Assembly: GCA_036399715.1 (NCBI GenBank)
Contig: DASWMO010000348.1
Location: 1-31,529, forward strand
Source of the DNA: DASVSE01 sp036399715
Lineage (GTDB): Bacteria > Bacteroidota > Rhodothermia > Rhodothermales > Rubricoccaceae
Direction of reading: 5' to 3'
DNA length: 31,529 bases
The position numbers were made by a program, and so were the translations under genes. The notes under the pieces were generated by a model. That model ran no database searches. It had not been told where the DNA came from and worked only from the letters and a program-made list of their open reading frames with translations. The stretch's first letter is position 1, and each line of letters opens with the position of its first letter. Of this stretch, positions 20,843 through 29,627 are shown one piece after another.

Positions 20843-22825
20843 TCATCCCGGCGTCCACACGTTGTTCGCGAGGTCGATGTCGAGCACGGCCGATGCGCCG
20901 CCGATCTCGACGCGCGTGGCCGTCCCGGCCGGGAACGTCAGCGTCGCCCCGGTCGCGCCGGAGAGCCACGTCGCGACGGGGACCGTCTGGCGCTCCGTCC
21001 GGCCGTCGGCGTAGGTCACGGCGACCGTGGCCGGGAACGGCGCGAGGGCCAGGTCGCGGACGACGACCCGGACGCCGTCGCGCGCCGAGGTGACTCCCCC
21101 GACGGCGTGGTCGACGGTCCATGTCTCGAAGAGCGTCGGCGTCCAGAGCCAGTCGAGGTCCTCGCCGAGGCCGGCCTCGATGCGGCCGAAAAAGTCGGTG
21201 GGCGTCGGGTGCTTGAAGGCCCACGTGCGGGCGTAGTCGCGGTAGGCCGCGAGAAAGCGGTCGCGCCCGACGAGCGTTTCGAGCGCGTGGAGCATCACGG
21301 CGGGCGTCGAGTAGGACGCGATGGTCCGGGCAGACCCGCCGACGGGGTCGACCTGCGGCGAGCCTGAGCCGACGGGGAAGCGGTCGTTATGGCGCATCGG
21401 CTCGACGGCCTCGCCCGTGCCGGCGAGCGTGAAGTGCGCCTGCCGCCCACGCGCCCACGCGTCGACGCGCGGGTAGGCGGGCGAGGAGCCGTCGAAGACG
21501 TCGGTGATGCCCCAGTTCTGGTCGTAGCTCGTCAGGCCCTCGTCCATCCACGTGAAGGCCGTCTCGTTGGAGCCGACGATCATCGGAAACCACATGTGGC
21601 TCGTCTCGTGGTAGATCACCGAGAAGAGCGACTGGTCCGTGCGCGGCCCGCCGACGAGCGTCATCATTGGGTACTCCATACCGCCCGAAATGAGGCCCTC
21701 GACGGCCGACATGGCGGGGTACGGGTACGGCATCACGAGGCGCGAGAGGTGCTCGATGCTCGCCCGCTCGAACTCGGCCGAGCGCGCCCACGATGCCGTG
21801 CCCGGCCGGTACAGCGTGTGGATGGCGACGCGCGCGGGCGCGCCGGGCAGCAGCCCGTGCGTCTGGTCCACGTCGGCGTGCGTGGCGTCCCAGACGTAGG
21901 CGGCACTCGTCGAGAGGGCGAAGTCGCGGACCGACTCGGCGCGCCAGCGCCAGACCGTTCGGCCGTTCGGCCCGGCGAGCGTGGCCCGTCCCCGCTCGGC
22001 CTCGGTGACGACGTGTACGACGGCGTCGGTCTCCATCGCCTGCGCGAGGCGGCGCTGCGTCTCGGGAGTCAGCACCTCGTCCGGGTTGGCGAGCGTACCC
22101 GTCCCGCGGACGAGCCAGCCCCCCGGCACGTCGAGCGACACGTCGTAGTCGGCGTAGCCCATGTAGTGCTCGCCCATGCCGAGGTACGGGTCCGTGTTCC
22201 ACCCGCCGATGTCGTCGTAGACGGCCACCTGCGGGTACCAGTAGCCGAGGTAGACGACCTCGCCGTCCTGGCCCTGGCGGAACGCGCCGGCGGCGGGCGG
22301 GACCGGGTACGCCCACTCGACGCCGAGCACGACGGTCGCGCCGGGGAGGACAGGCGCCACGGGGCGGAGCGTGAGCACGGTCCCGTCGATGCGGTACTGG
22401 CCCGGCTCGGGGAGTGCGCCCGTCTCGACGGCGTCGCGCCCATCAACGGCGAGACGGCCGAGCGTGAGGCCGCCGGTGACGGCGACGGGCCGGTTGCGCG
22501 GCACGCCGGGCGCGTGGATGTTCTGACGCAGCGCGAGGACGAGGAACTGCAGGGTGTCCGGCGACGCGTTGGTGTATGTGATCGTGCCGCGGCCGGCGAG
22601 CGTCATCATGGCCGCGTCGAGGCGGGCGTCGAGCGTGTACGCGGCGGTGTTCTGCCAGTAGCGCGGGCCGGGGCTGCCATCGGGCGTGCGTGTGCCCTGA
22701 ACGATGGCGCGCTGGACGGCCAGTGGCGTAAAGACGGGGTACGGACGCGGGCGTTGCGCGGCCGCGGTCGGGAGGATTCCCGCGGCGGTGAGCAGGACGA
22801 AGGCGGCAGCGGTGAGGCGGAGCAT
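20843..22825 (-). CDS. Secreted M1-family zinc metallopeptidase
   Basis: 660 residues. The N terminus is a signal peptide (LRLTAAAFVLLTAAGILP, cleavage likely near AAAQ). The catalytic gluzincin motif is HETSH (406-410) in VIYHETSHMWFPMIVG, with the third zinc ligand E429 in WMDEGLTSY. The upstream exopeptidase loop GGMEYPMM (381-388) is the GxMEN equivalent of M1 aminopeptidases, with Tyr in place of Asn. A beta-sandwich N-terminal domain precedes it and a C-terminal domain follows. It probably digests peptides in the periplasm or outside; no T9SS tail is present. It is convergent with the TauE gene, 50 bp away, and divergent from tRNA-Leu. Confidence 0.88.
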   Translation of the reverse strand: MLRLTAAAFVLLTAAGILPTAAAQRPRPYPVFTPLAVQRAIVQGTRTPDGSPGPRYWQNTAAYTLDARLDAAMMTLAGRGTITYTNASPDTLQFLVLALRQNIHAPGVPRNRPVAVTGGLTLGRLAVDGRDAVETGALPEPGQYRIDGTVLTLRPVAPVLPGATVVLGVEWAYPVPPAAGAFRQGQDGEVVYLGYWYPQVAVYDDIGGWNTDPYLGMGEHYMGYADYDVSLDVPGGWLVRGTGTLANPDEVLTPETQRRLAQAMETDAVVHVVTEAERGRATLAGPNGRTVWRWRAESVRDFALSTSAAYVWDATHADVDQTHGLLPGAPARVAIHTLYRPGTASWARSAEFERASIEHLSRLVMPYPYPAMSAVEGLISGGMEYPMMTLVGGPRTDQSLFSVIYHETSHMWFPMIVGSNETAFTWMDEGLTSYDQNWGITDVFDGSSPAYPRVDAWARGRQAHFTLAGTGEAVEPMRHNDRFPVGSGSPQVDPVGGSARTIASYSTPAVMLHALETLVGRDRFLAAYRDYARTWAFKHPTPTDFFGRIEAGLGEDLDWLWTPTLFETWTVDHAVGGVTSARDGVRVVVRDLALAPFPATVAVTYADGRTERQTVPVATWLSGATGATLTFPAGTATRVEIGGASAVLDIDLANNVWTPG

Positions 22826-22931
22826 CGCGGGGGCGGCGGTGTCCTGGACGATAGCACGCGACGGGCGGCGGCGGCGGGTGCAAAAGGCGTGGAGAGTCTG
22901 CGAGGCGTGGACTGCGCGGCGGGCCGGGCGC

Positions 22932-22939
22932 TATGTTCG
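22932..22939 (+). promoter_or_regulatory. Probable tRNA-Leu promoter -7 element (TATGTTCG)
   Basis: TATGTTCG matches TAnnTTTG at all but one defined base and ends 10 nt before the tRNA 5' end. The same core is upstream of tRNA-Asn on the other strand. The -33 region is less clear. Confidence 0.45.
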
Positions 22940-22949
22940 CGGTCCACTA

Positions 22950-23036
22950 GCCCGAGTGGCGGAATTGGTAGACGCGCACGTTTCAGGGACGTGTTCCCTT
23001 ACGGGAGTGCTGGTTCGATTCCAGTCTCGGGCACCA
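22950..23036 (+). tRNA. tRNA-Leu (anticodon CAG), CCA encoded
   Basis: An 87-nt class II tRNA. The acceptor GCCCGAG (from 22950) pairs with CTCGGGC; the discriminator A is followed by an encoded CCA at 23034-23036. The D-loop has AATTGGTAGAC. The anticodon stem CACGT/ACGTG encloses TTCAGGG, giving anticodon CAG. The long variable arm TTCCCTTACGGGAG is typical of Leu. The T-arm is CTGGTTCGATTCCAG. It reads CUG codons, frequent in GC-rich genomes. Confidence 0.95.
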
Positions 23037-23038
23037 AG

Positions 23039-23087
23039 AATCACCCCCATTCCGTTGTGCTGCAACGAGATGGGGGTGATTTGTTTT
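23039..23087 (+). terminator. Rho-independent terminator after tRNA-Leu
   Basis: A 12-bp perfect stem (AATCACCCCCAT, 23039-23050, with ATGGGGGTGATT, 23070-23081) encloses an inner GTTG/CAAC pairing and is followed by TGTTTT. It starts 2 nt after the tRNA CCA. Confidence 0.85.
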
Positions 23088-23214
23088 AGGAGGGAAAGGG
23101 TGGGGGGAAGGGTTTTCCGCCTCACGCCTTGCTCTTGCAGAAGGCGAAGCGCGGTTCTTCACTGCTTGGGTTGGGTGTCTCCATCCCGTTTGGACCACCA
23201 CTTACGGACGCCGG

Positions 23215-23385
23215 TGATCCAGCGGACAATTGTCTCACCGCGACCTCGAGCCTGACGGCGTGAACGTCTGGGGCGAGACGGCCCAGGTCAAGCGGGCCTA
23301 CTGGCCATTCCCGGTCCACGATCGCGGCGACCTCGCTGTCGCACACGTCCTAGGCCGTGAGCCGGTCCCAGCCGCCAGAGGCCCG
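23215..23385 (-). pseudogene. Decayed T9SS sorting-domain remnant
   Basis: The minus strand just after the propeller gene encodes a recognisable but broken type-A sorting tail. It reads RLTA, an in-frame TAG (23350-23352) at the position of the usual Tyr, then DVCDSEVAAIVDREWPVG and LGRLAPDVHAVRLEVAVRQ. This follows the family pattern lTvyDvlGREVAvLvdGe.paG...(g)LApGvYvvRlea. The conserved GR is lost (CDS) and the final LVVAR is missing. It is probably the end of a lost gene, or a duplicated tail of the adjacent one. Confidence 0.55.
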
Positions 23386-24878
23386 TCAGCGGGCGACAAC
23401 GAGCCGGGTCGACCTAGAAGTCCCCGACGCCTCGACCCGGACGACGTAGAGGCCCGCGGCGAGCCGGCTGGCGGTGAGGGCGACGTCGTGAGTACCGGCC
23501 GGCCGGTCCCCGTCGGCGAGCACGGCGACCTCGCGGCCGCGCACGTCGAGGAGCGTCACACGGATGGGCCCGGCCTCCGGCAGCGTCACGCGGATCGTCC
23601 CGCCCGACGACACCGGGTTCGGCGACACGCCGAGCCCGAGCGCGTCCGCCTCCGCCGCACCGCCCTCCGAGGCCACGAGGGCCGGCGCGTCATAGAGCGT
23701 TACGAACGGCGAGTAGACACTTCCAGCAGTCCTGAAATCTCCCCCGAGGAGGACGTCGCCCTCACCATCGAGAGCCAGCGCGCGGACGACGTTGTTCACG
23801 CCGCTGCCGAGCGGCGTCCACGCCGATCCCGTCCACCGCGCGACGTTGCGCCCCGCGGCACTTCCGAACGTCGAGAAGAGGCCCCCGGCGTAGACCGCCC
23901 CGTCCGGAGCCACTGCCAGCGCGGAGACGGTGCCGTTCACGCCGCTGCCGAGCGGCTCCCACGTCGCCCCTGTCCGCCGGGCCACCCCGCTCGCCACGGC
24001 ACCTCCGGCCGTCTCGAAGTAGCCCCCGGCGTAGACCGACCCGTCCGGGGCCACTGCCAGCGCCTCGACGGCGTCGTTCACGCCCGCCCCGAGCGGCGTC
24101 CACGCCGAGCCGGTCCACCGCGCGATGCGGCTTGCCGCCCCCCCGGCGGTCGTAAATGTGCCCCCGGCGTAGACCGACCCGTCCGAGCCGACCGCGAGCG
24201 CCTCGACGGCGCCGTCCATGCCCGCCCCGAGCGGCTCCCATGCCGAGCCCGTCCACCGCGCGACATTCCTCGCCGCGGTCCCCCCGGCCGCCGTGAACTC
24301 GCCCCCGGCGTAGACCGACCCGTCCGGGGCCACCGCGAGCGCGCGGACGTCGCCGTTCACGCCGCTGCCGAGCGGCTCCCACGCCGCCCCCGTCCACCGG
24401 GCTACCCTGCTCCCCGCGCCCCCCCGGCGTAGATCGACCCGTCCGGAGCCACCGCCAGCGCAAGGACGGGGCCGTCCATGCCCGTTCCGAGCGGCTCCCA
24501 CGCCGTCGTCCCCACCCCCCGCCGCACCACCCCGCTCCGCCCCGGGCCCCCGGCCCTCGTAAACGAGCCCCCGGCGTAGACCGTCCCGTCCGACCCGACG
24601 GCCAGCGCGTTGACGATGTCGTCCAGCGGAGCCCCGTTCGGCCCCGAGCTGATGTCCGAGAAACCGCCCACGCCCCCCGCCCGCAACTGGCCATCCTCGC
24701 CCATCATCCCTCTCAGCCCCGCGAGGTCGAGCGCCCCCGCCGGGGCCCCTGCCAAGTTTAGCGCCCCGTCCGGCTGGACGGACCTGTCGGCCTGCGAATC
24801 TGCGGCGTTAGGTGCCTGTGCGACGGCCGGAGAAACGGCGGCGAGTGCGATCAGGACAAGCAGCAGGGCAAGGCGCAT
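23386..24878 (-). pseudogene. Secreted seven-repeat beta-propeller protein with T9SS tail, frameshifted at a G7 tract
   Basis: The signal peptide MRLALLLVLIALAAVSPAVA starts at ATG 24878. About seven 47-residue repeats follow, each with the pattern ARWTGSAWEPLGSGV, ALAVAPDGSVYAGG and F.AGG, which fits one seven-bladed beta-propeller. The C terminus is a type-A T9SS sorting domain (SPNPVSSGGTIRVTLPEAG, LLDVRGREVAVL, LAAGLYVVRV, RLVVAR). The N-terminal frame stops at 24402-24404, and the rest continues in another frame from there to 23386. The break lies at a run of seven G on this strand (24419-24425); one extra G would join the frames as YAGGGAGSRVARW. Phase variation, a true mutation or a sequencing error are all possible. 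It should be an outer-surface protein if intact. Confidence 0.8.
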
Positions 24879-24960
24879 GCGGGGCGGCGCGAGTGGACGA
24901 CGAGCATAGGGCAGCCAACGGGGAAATCCAACGCCCTCTGTGTCCACTCAGACCGACCGG

Positions 24961-25170
24961 CTAACGGGCGACGACGGGGCGGGCCGATAGCACGCGCCCG
25001 GACACCTCGGCGCAGATGACGTAGACGCCGGCCGGCACCTTCGATGTGTGACCGCCGACGACGCGCTCGCCTGCGACGACGTATCCCTTATGGACGACGG
25101 CAACCTCGCGGCCGAGCGCGTCGAGGACGATAAACTGGGCCGAGCCGCCCTTGGCGGCTGTGTACCGGGA
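24961..25170 (-). pseudogene. Orphan T9SS sorting-domain remnant
   Basis: The minus strand carries about 60 residues of a type-A sorting domain (AQFIVLDALGREVAVVHKG, KVPAGVYVICAEVSG, ARPVVAR) ending in a proper stop at 24961. Upstream the frame runs on to 25299 but is not protein-like, and the first beta strands of the domain (PNP...) and any cargo are missing. It appears to be the tail of a gene whose body was deleted, lying between the propeller gene and the divergent FG-GAP gene. Confidence 0.6.
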
Positions 25171-25305
25171 CCGTCGCCCGTGACTGGGCCAACGAGCGCC
25201 CTCGCCCTCCTTGGGTTGGCTTACTCGGGTGCACATAGGGTAGGGTGAAGCGGATTGCGGGTCAGTTAGGTGCCCCTTACCATCTGGCTTCACTCTCAAG
25301 TGCCG

Positions 25306-27840
25306 ATGCGCCTCCTTGCTACTCTTCTCGCCCTGCTGTGCGTTGTGAACGTCCGAGCCCAGTCAGGGCTCGTCGCCCCGACCCTCGAAGCCGTCGTGTC
25401 TCCTCCGTACTACGGGTCTACGGGAGACGAGGGGTTCGGAAGCGTCCTTGCAGTCGGCGGGGACTATGCGGCGGTCAGTGGACTGCACTTCGGGGTGTAC
25501 GACTTGACGGGGAGCGGGGAAGTCCACGTGCTCCGGCGAACGGGCAGCGGTTGGGCGCGGAGCCAGACGATCATCCCGACGGGCCCCAACGAGTTTCGAT
25601 TCGGGGCGGATATCGTCATAAAGGACAGCCTCATGTTCGTGGGCTCGCCGTTCGCCGGTCCGGACTCAGGACTCAGTGCCGGAGCCGTGTACATCTACAA
25701 GCTCGAGGGGACCGAGTGGGTTCAGTCTGACGTAATCCGGCTGCCTCCTCCCCCGGGGGTCCGCACCTACTTCGGGGAAGCGCTCGATTTTGACGGCCAA
25801 CGGCTGATCATCGGCGCGCGGTTCGCGACGGGCAGGGGCAGAGCCTACATCTTCGAGAACTTGGGAGGCGCGTGGTCACTCACGGCGTCACTAACGGCTC
25901 CGGGTAGTGACGGGGCCGGGTTCGGAGAGGTAGTCGCAATAGACGGCACACACGCAGTGGTGGTTGACATCATCGGGGTAACCGGTGGGGCACGCATCCA
26001 CGCGTTCGAACTCGTCGGGACGGGGTGGCAGTGGGAGGCCGACCTAGGACCTGGGGGTGTTGGACTCGCGAGCGGTCTTCTCTCGTTGGCCCTCGAGGGA
26101 GACCGGCTCCTGGTTGGCGCCCCGATGATCAGCACCGGGCGTGTCTACACATTCCAACGTGCCGGGAGTTCATGGTCTTCAACGGGCGTTCTGGCCGACG
26201 ACGCGGGGGGGATAGACCCCCCGGCGCAGTTCGGCGCGGATGTCCAACTCGACGAGGGACGCGCGCTCATTGGGTCCCCCCGGCTTCAACGTGCTCTCTT
26301 GTTCGCTTTCAACGGGTCCACTTGGGCACGGTCGGCAGTCCTCGCCGTAGCAGAGACGCCAGAACTCCGGTTCGGTAATGCTGGCGAGGCGGTCGCGCTG
26401 GATGGGAATCGTGCCCTCCTCGGCTCCCCTCGAACCCAGATCGAGACGGCATATGGGGCCGGAGCCGTTCATGCCTTCGAGCTTGGTCCAACAGGAGGGG
26501 CCCTTGTATCCAACGTCACCCTCGGGCCGGTCCGGTCGGGACACCGGTTCGGTACTGATGTTGCTCTCTCTGGGAACCGCGTTGCCGTCTGCGCGGGAGG
26601 GAGCACGCTGTATGGCCAGGCGTCCCCCTCCGTCTACGTCTTTTCCGTGGTGGGCGGTGTCTCCTCGATGGAGACCAGGATCGCTACGGGGTGCACGGCC
26701 GTCGCGATTGGGCCGGACCAACTGTTCGTGGGGAACCCTAGCGCGGTCAGTGTATACACGCGGGGGCCGTCGGGGTGGTCCCCGTCTCAGACCCTCTCGG
26801 GAAACGGGGCGTTCGGGAGCGCCCTCTCGCTCGACGGGGACAGGCTCCTCGTTGGAGCCCCCGCAGGGATTGAGACTGCACAAGGCCAAGCGTACCTCTA
26901 CGAGCGGGCAAGCGGCACGTGGAGGATTGCCCAGATACTCCGGCCTGAGATCCCCGAGGGCTCGGCCTCGTTCGGGACTTCGGTGGCCCTCGACGGTGCC
27001 CGGGCCGTCGTCGGCTCCCCGCGCTCGACGGCGGGCGGGCCGTCGGTCGGGCTCGCGTACGTCTACGAGCGGGACGGAGCCGCATGGGAGCGCGTCGCCG
27101 TGCTGAACTCGCCCTCCCCCGAGAATGACGGTCTATTCGGGACGTCTGTTGCAGTAAGCGGGGGCCGCGCCCTCGTCGGGGCTCGCTCGGAGCCCGGCGG
27201 AGACGGGGGCGGGGCCACCGTGTTCGACGGACTCTCCTGGACCTCGACGGTCGCACTGGTGGGACCTGGGTCCGGAAGCTCGTTCGGGTCAGACGTGGCC
27301 CTCGACGGCGGTCGAGCCCTCATCGGCGCTCGGATCGACGCGGACTCACTTGGCCGCGCGTTCCTCTATGGGTACGACGGAGCGAGGTGGTCCCAGACGG
27401 CAGCGCTCGTGTCGCCTTCGCCCGTCGCTGGCGAGGCATTCGGAACCTCGGTTGCAGTCGAGGGCAGACGGATCGCAGTGGGGGCCCCATTCGGGGTCGT
27501 CGGCGCCCCGGTGTTTGGGAAGGTGTACCTGTACCAGGACCGGATTACGGTTGCTGACGAGACGGCCCCTCTCGCCAACACGGTTCGTCTACAAGCGCCG
27601 CACCCGAACCCTTCGTCCGGAACGTCGCGACTCGTCCTCACGCTCGGCCAGCCTGAGCGGGTAACTGCAACGGTCTACGACGCCCTGGGACGCTCGATCC
27701 AGACGATCCTCAATGGGGAGGCGGTAGGGGGCGAGGTCGCACTTACGATCGACGGCCGCCTGCTCTCGCCTGGCCTCTACGTCGTTCGCGTCGTCGGTGA
27801 GACCTTCGCCGAGAGCGCCCGGCTCGTCGTCGCCCGCTAG
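25306..27840 (+). CDS. Secreted FG-GAP/beta-propeller repeat protein with T9SS tail
   Basis: About 844 residues. ATG 25306 gives a clean signal peptide (MRLLATLLALLCVVNVRA, cleaved near Q); the open frame back to 25270 adds a spurious N terminus. The body contains about 14 repeats of the form FGTSVALDGARAVVGSP, in the FG-GAP/integrin-like style, consistent with two seven-bladed propellers. The C-terminal 75 residues are a type-A T9SS sorting domain (PHPNPSSGTSRLVLTLGQP, VYDALGRSIQTIL, LSPGLYVVRVVG, ending ARLVVAR). It is expected to be exported through the outer membrane and attached or released. The ligand is unknown; propellers usually mediate adhesion or binding. Confidence 0.88.
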   Translation: MRLLATLLALLCVVNVRAQSGLVAPTLEAVVSPPYYGSTGDEGFGSVLAVGGDYAAVSGLHFGVYDLTGSGEVHVLRRTGSGWARSQTIIPTGPNEFRFGADIVIKDSLMFVGSPFAGPDSGLSAGAVYIYKLEGTEWVQSDVIRLPPPPGVRTYFGEALDFDGQRLIIGARFATGRGRAYIFENLGGAWSLTASLTAPGSDGAGFGEVVAIDGTHAVVVDIIGVTGGARIHAFELVGTGWQWEADLGPGGVGLASGLLSLALEGDRLLVGAPMISTGRVYTFQRAGSSWSSTGVLADDAGGIDPPAQFGADVQLDEGRALIGSPRLQRALLFAFNGSTWARSAVLAVAETPELRFGNAGEAVALDGNRALLGSPRTQIETAYGAGAVHAFELGPTGGALVSNVTLGPVRSGHRFGTDVALSGNRVAVCAGGSTLYGQASPSVYVFSVVGGVSSMETRIATGCTAVAIGPDQLFVGNPSAVSVYTRGPSGWSPSQTLSGNGAFGSALSLDGDRLLVGAPAGIETAQGQAYLYERASGTWRIAQILRPEIPEGSASFGTSVALDGARAVVGSPRSTAGGPSVGLAYVYERDGAAWERVAVLNSPSPENDGLFGTSVAVSGGRALVGARSEPGGDGGGATVFDGLSWTSTVALVGPGSGSSFGSDVALDGGRALIGARIDADSLGRAFLYGYDGARWSQTAALVSPSPVAGEAFGTSVAVEGRRIAVGAPFGVVGAPVFGKVYLYQDRITVADETAPLANTVRLQAPHPNPSSGTSRLVLTLGQPERVTATVYDALGRSIQTILNGEAVGGEVALTIDGRLLSPGLYVVRVVGETFAESARLVVAR

Positions 27841-27886
27841 CACGCGGCCTCTATTAGTAACAAGCTCTCGGCTCACTGCGGCCTAT

Positions 27887-27920
27887 GGATTTGCAGGGTC
27901 AACCCCACTAATCCAAATCC
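27887..27920. terminator. Possible terminator hairpin between convergent genes
   Basis: The arms GGATTTG (27887-27893) and CAAATCC (27914-27920) pair perfectly, with an inner GGG/CCC pairing in the loop. It is followed by TTTACT on the plus strand and lies between the convergent stops at 27840 and 27922. Confidence 0.35.
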
Positions 27921-27921
27921 T

Positions 27922-29004
27922 TTACTGACATGGCATCCGGGTGAGGGCTTGACTGAGTCCTCTAACGTTGAGAACGGCGGTCAGGCGCTCTGCGCTGCTA
28001 GGATCTACGATCGTCAGCGTAGCTGTCCTGGCCTGACCGATCCCCCGAAAGAAGGGCCCACCCTCGCCTATCGCAAATGGGAATGAACGTCGGAGATCGC
28101 TGAGCAGACTCGACCGGTATGGGCCTTCGTCGGCCCCACTACCAAACCGGTAGGTGAACTCGACCTTTCCGTCCGCGTCCCCACGTAGGGGGGGGTGAAG
28201 GAGGACTGGACTGGGCCCTCCACCCTGACAGACGAAGGCGAGGCCGAGGCGGTCTGACCCGGTCCGTATGGAGACCTCTCGGGCTCCCGTGTCGGGGTTC
28301 GTCCCCCGGACAAGGGTCCACCTGGACCACACGACCGCAGGGCTCTCTTCGGCGGGGAGGGGTAGTTGGAGGGCTAGAATTGCAGGCTCCGCTCCCGACC
28401 CTAATTCGAGTGTGGCGGCGAGCGCGTCGCAGAAGACTCGGCCGGGGTCAGGCGCCGTGGTGCCGCAGTGGAGGACGTACCGACCCGCGCGAGCCGGGGC
28501 GTCCGCGACGTACTGGACCGAGTGAAGGATGGCGGGTGAGGTGCCGCTGAGCGGAATGGACAACCGGGTCAGCAACCGGACGGCGGGGAGACCGCCGATC
28601 CGCACGAGCGAATGTGAAACGTACTCGACCCCGATCTCGACGCCGCCCCCGCCGTACTCCCGCGCAGCATCAAGGAACGACGCCAGATTATCCGGGTGCT
28701 CGAGGATTCGAGCGAGCTCAGCCGCGGAGGGCCCTCCGGGATCGTGCGGTTTGCATGCGAGGCGCAAGACGTTGAACTCCGGATCGCCGAGCCGCCCAGA
28801 AGTAGCAACGAAGCACTGCTCAGCTGCCACGGTGCCAGGCACCCATGTCGGAGGGTATTGGAGGGAGAAGCGGTGGTCTGGGTCCTTGAAGACCGGAAAC
28901 TCAGAGGCGTCGACAGCAGGGCGGGTCTGCGCCTGGGCGTTGGGGTGAGCGAGGGGCAGCGATGCAAAGAAGGCGAGGGCCAATCCAAGAGAGCAGCGGG
29001 TCAC
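27922..29004 (-). CDS. Secreted protein of unknown function (paralogue of upstream gene)
   Basis: 360 residues starting GTG, with a signal peptide (LGLALAFFASLPLAHP, cleavage near AQAQ). The N-terminal part reads FPVFKDPDHRFSLQYPPTW, C-x(n)-C positions follow, then VQYVADAPARAGRYVLHCGT and VFCDALAATLEL. This matches the neighbour at 29001 (FSIGLPPAW; QYLASLPNLRGQYVFTCMT; GVCDAVARTFTL), so the two are paralogues. The C-terminal 150 residues are extra and beta-rich. The FSLQYPPTW part recalls PsbP/DUF-type lipoprotein-like folds, but this is weak. Its start overlaps the upstream stop (GTGA). Confidence 0.75.
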   Translation of the reverse strand: MTRCSLGLALAFFASLPLAHPNAQAQTRPAVDASEFPVFKDPDHRFSLQYPPTWVPGTVAAEQCFVATSGRLGDPEFNVLRLACKPHDPGGPSAAELARILEHPDNLASFLDAAREYGGGGVEIGVEYVSHSLVRIGGLPAVRLLTRLSIPLSGTSPAILHSVQYVADAPARAGRYVLHCGTTAPDPGRVFCDALAATLELGSGAEPAILALQLPLPAEESPAVVWSRWTLVRGTNPDTGAREVSIRTGSDRLGLAFVCQGGGPSPVLLHPPLRGDADGKVEFTYRFGSGADEGPYRSSLLSDLRRSFPFAIGEGGPFFRGIGQARTATLTIVDPSSAERLTAVLNVRGLSQALTRMPCQ

Positions 29005-29627
29005 ATGCGCACGCTCGGGGCGCTTTCTGGGACGAGGGTGAACGTTCTAGCGACCGCGTCGCAAACCCCGATCCCCTCCCCGCCGTCCGCTCTAGACGTC
29101 ATGCAGGTGAAGACGTACTGGCCGCGGAGGTTCGGGAGCGAGGCGAGGTACTGCACGGCCCGGAAGGGGATCGGACCATCGGCGGTCGGGACGTCTACCC
29201 TGTATACCCACCGGAGGGCGTAGATCTTTCCAAGCTGTCCGGCCCCGTGAGACTCGTGGCGGACGTTGAGTTCACTGTCCTCATTGATCTCCTGCAAGAA
29301 GGTGGCTAACCCCGCTGGGGTGTCAAGCTCATGGAGGAGTTCAGCCGCGTCGAACGCGTCCGAGCCAGGGTTGTCCTCGCATCCAATATTGATGATGGTG
29401 AAGCCCTCCTGCCCACCCTTCTCCGTCCACGAGCGCCCAGCGGCGAAGCAATCGCCATCCCCGGGCGGCTCAAGGGCCCACGCCGGTGGGAGCCCGATGG
29501 AGAACCGGCCCAGAGAATCCTTGTGCCGCGAGAACAAGGCGATGGTGCTTGGAACGGCTTGTCCAAGTGCGGCAGGGCTTGATAGCAGGACGAGGATGCT
29601 CAGCAGGAAGGTTGCAATGACCTTCAT
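29001..29627 (-). CDS. Secreted protein of unknown function (shorter paralogue)
   Basis: 208 residues, signal peptide MKVIATFLLSILVLLSSPAA with cleavage near LGQA. The mature part starts with a segment rich in Phe, Leu and Pro (SLGRFSIGLPPAWALEPP), then holds Cys pairs (CFAAG, IGCEDN, FTCMT, GVCDAV) shared with the longer paralogue. It is first of a two-gene transcript and translationally coupled to the second. I recognise no family; the conserved cysteines suggest disulfides in the periplasm. Confidence 0.72.
   Translation of the reverse strand: MKVIATFLLSILVLLSSPAALGQAVPSTIALFSRHKDSLGRFSIGLPPAWALEPPGDGDCFAAGRSWTEKGGQEGFTIINIGCEDNPGSDAFDAAELLHELDTPAGLATFLQEINEDSELNVRHESHGAGQLGKIYALRWVYRVDVPTADGPIPFRAVQYLASLPNLRGQYVFTCMTSRADGGEGIGVCDAVARTFTLVPESAPSVRM

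Noticed and set aside
21389..23089. 566-codon plus-strand open frame across the metallopeptidase locus
   Set aside because: Its translation is Arg/Asp/His-rich and low in hydrophobic residues; it is antisense to the clear M1 peptidase and runs into tRNA-Leu. It is a shadow of high GC3.
23230..24432. 400-codon plus-strand frame antisense to the propeller gene
   Set aside because: It repeats Arg/Pro/His-rich segments because it is the antisense of a repetitive propeller; no signal peptide or motif.
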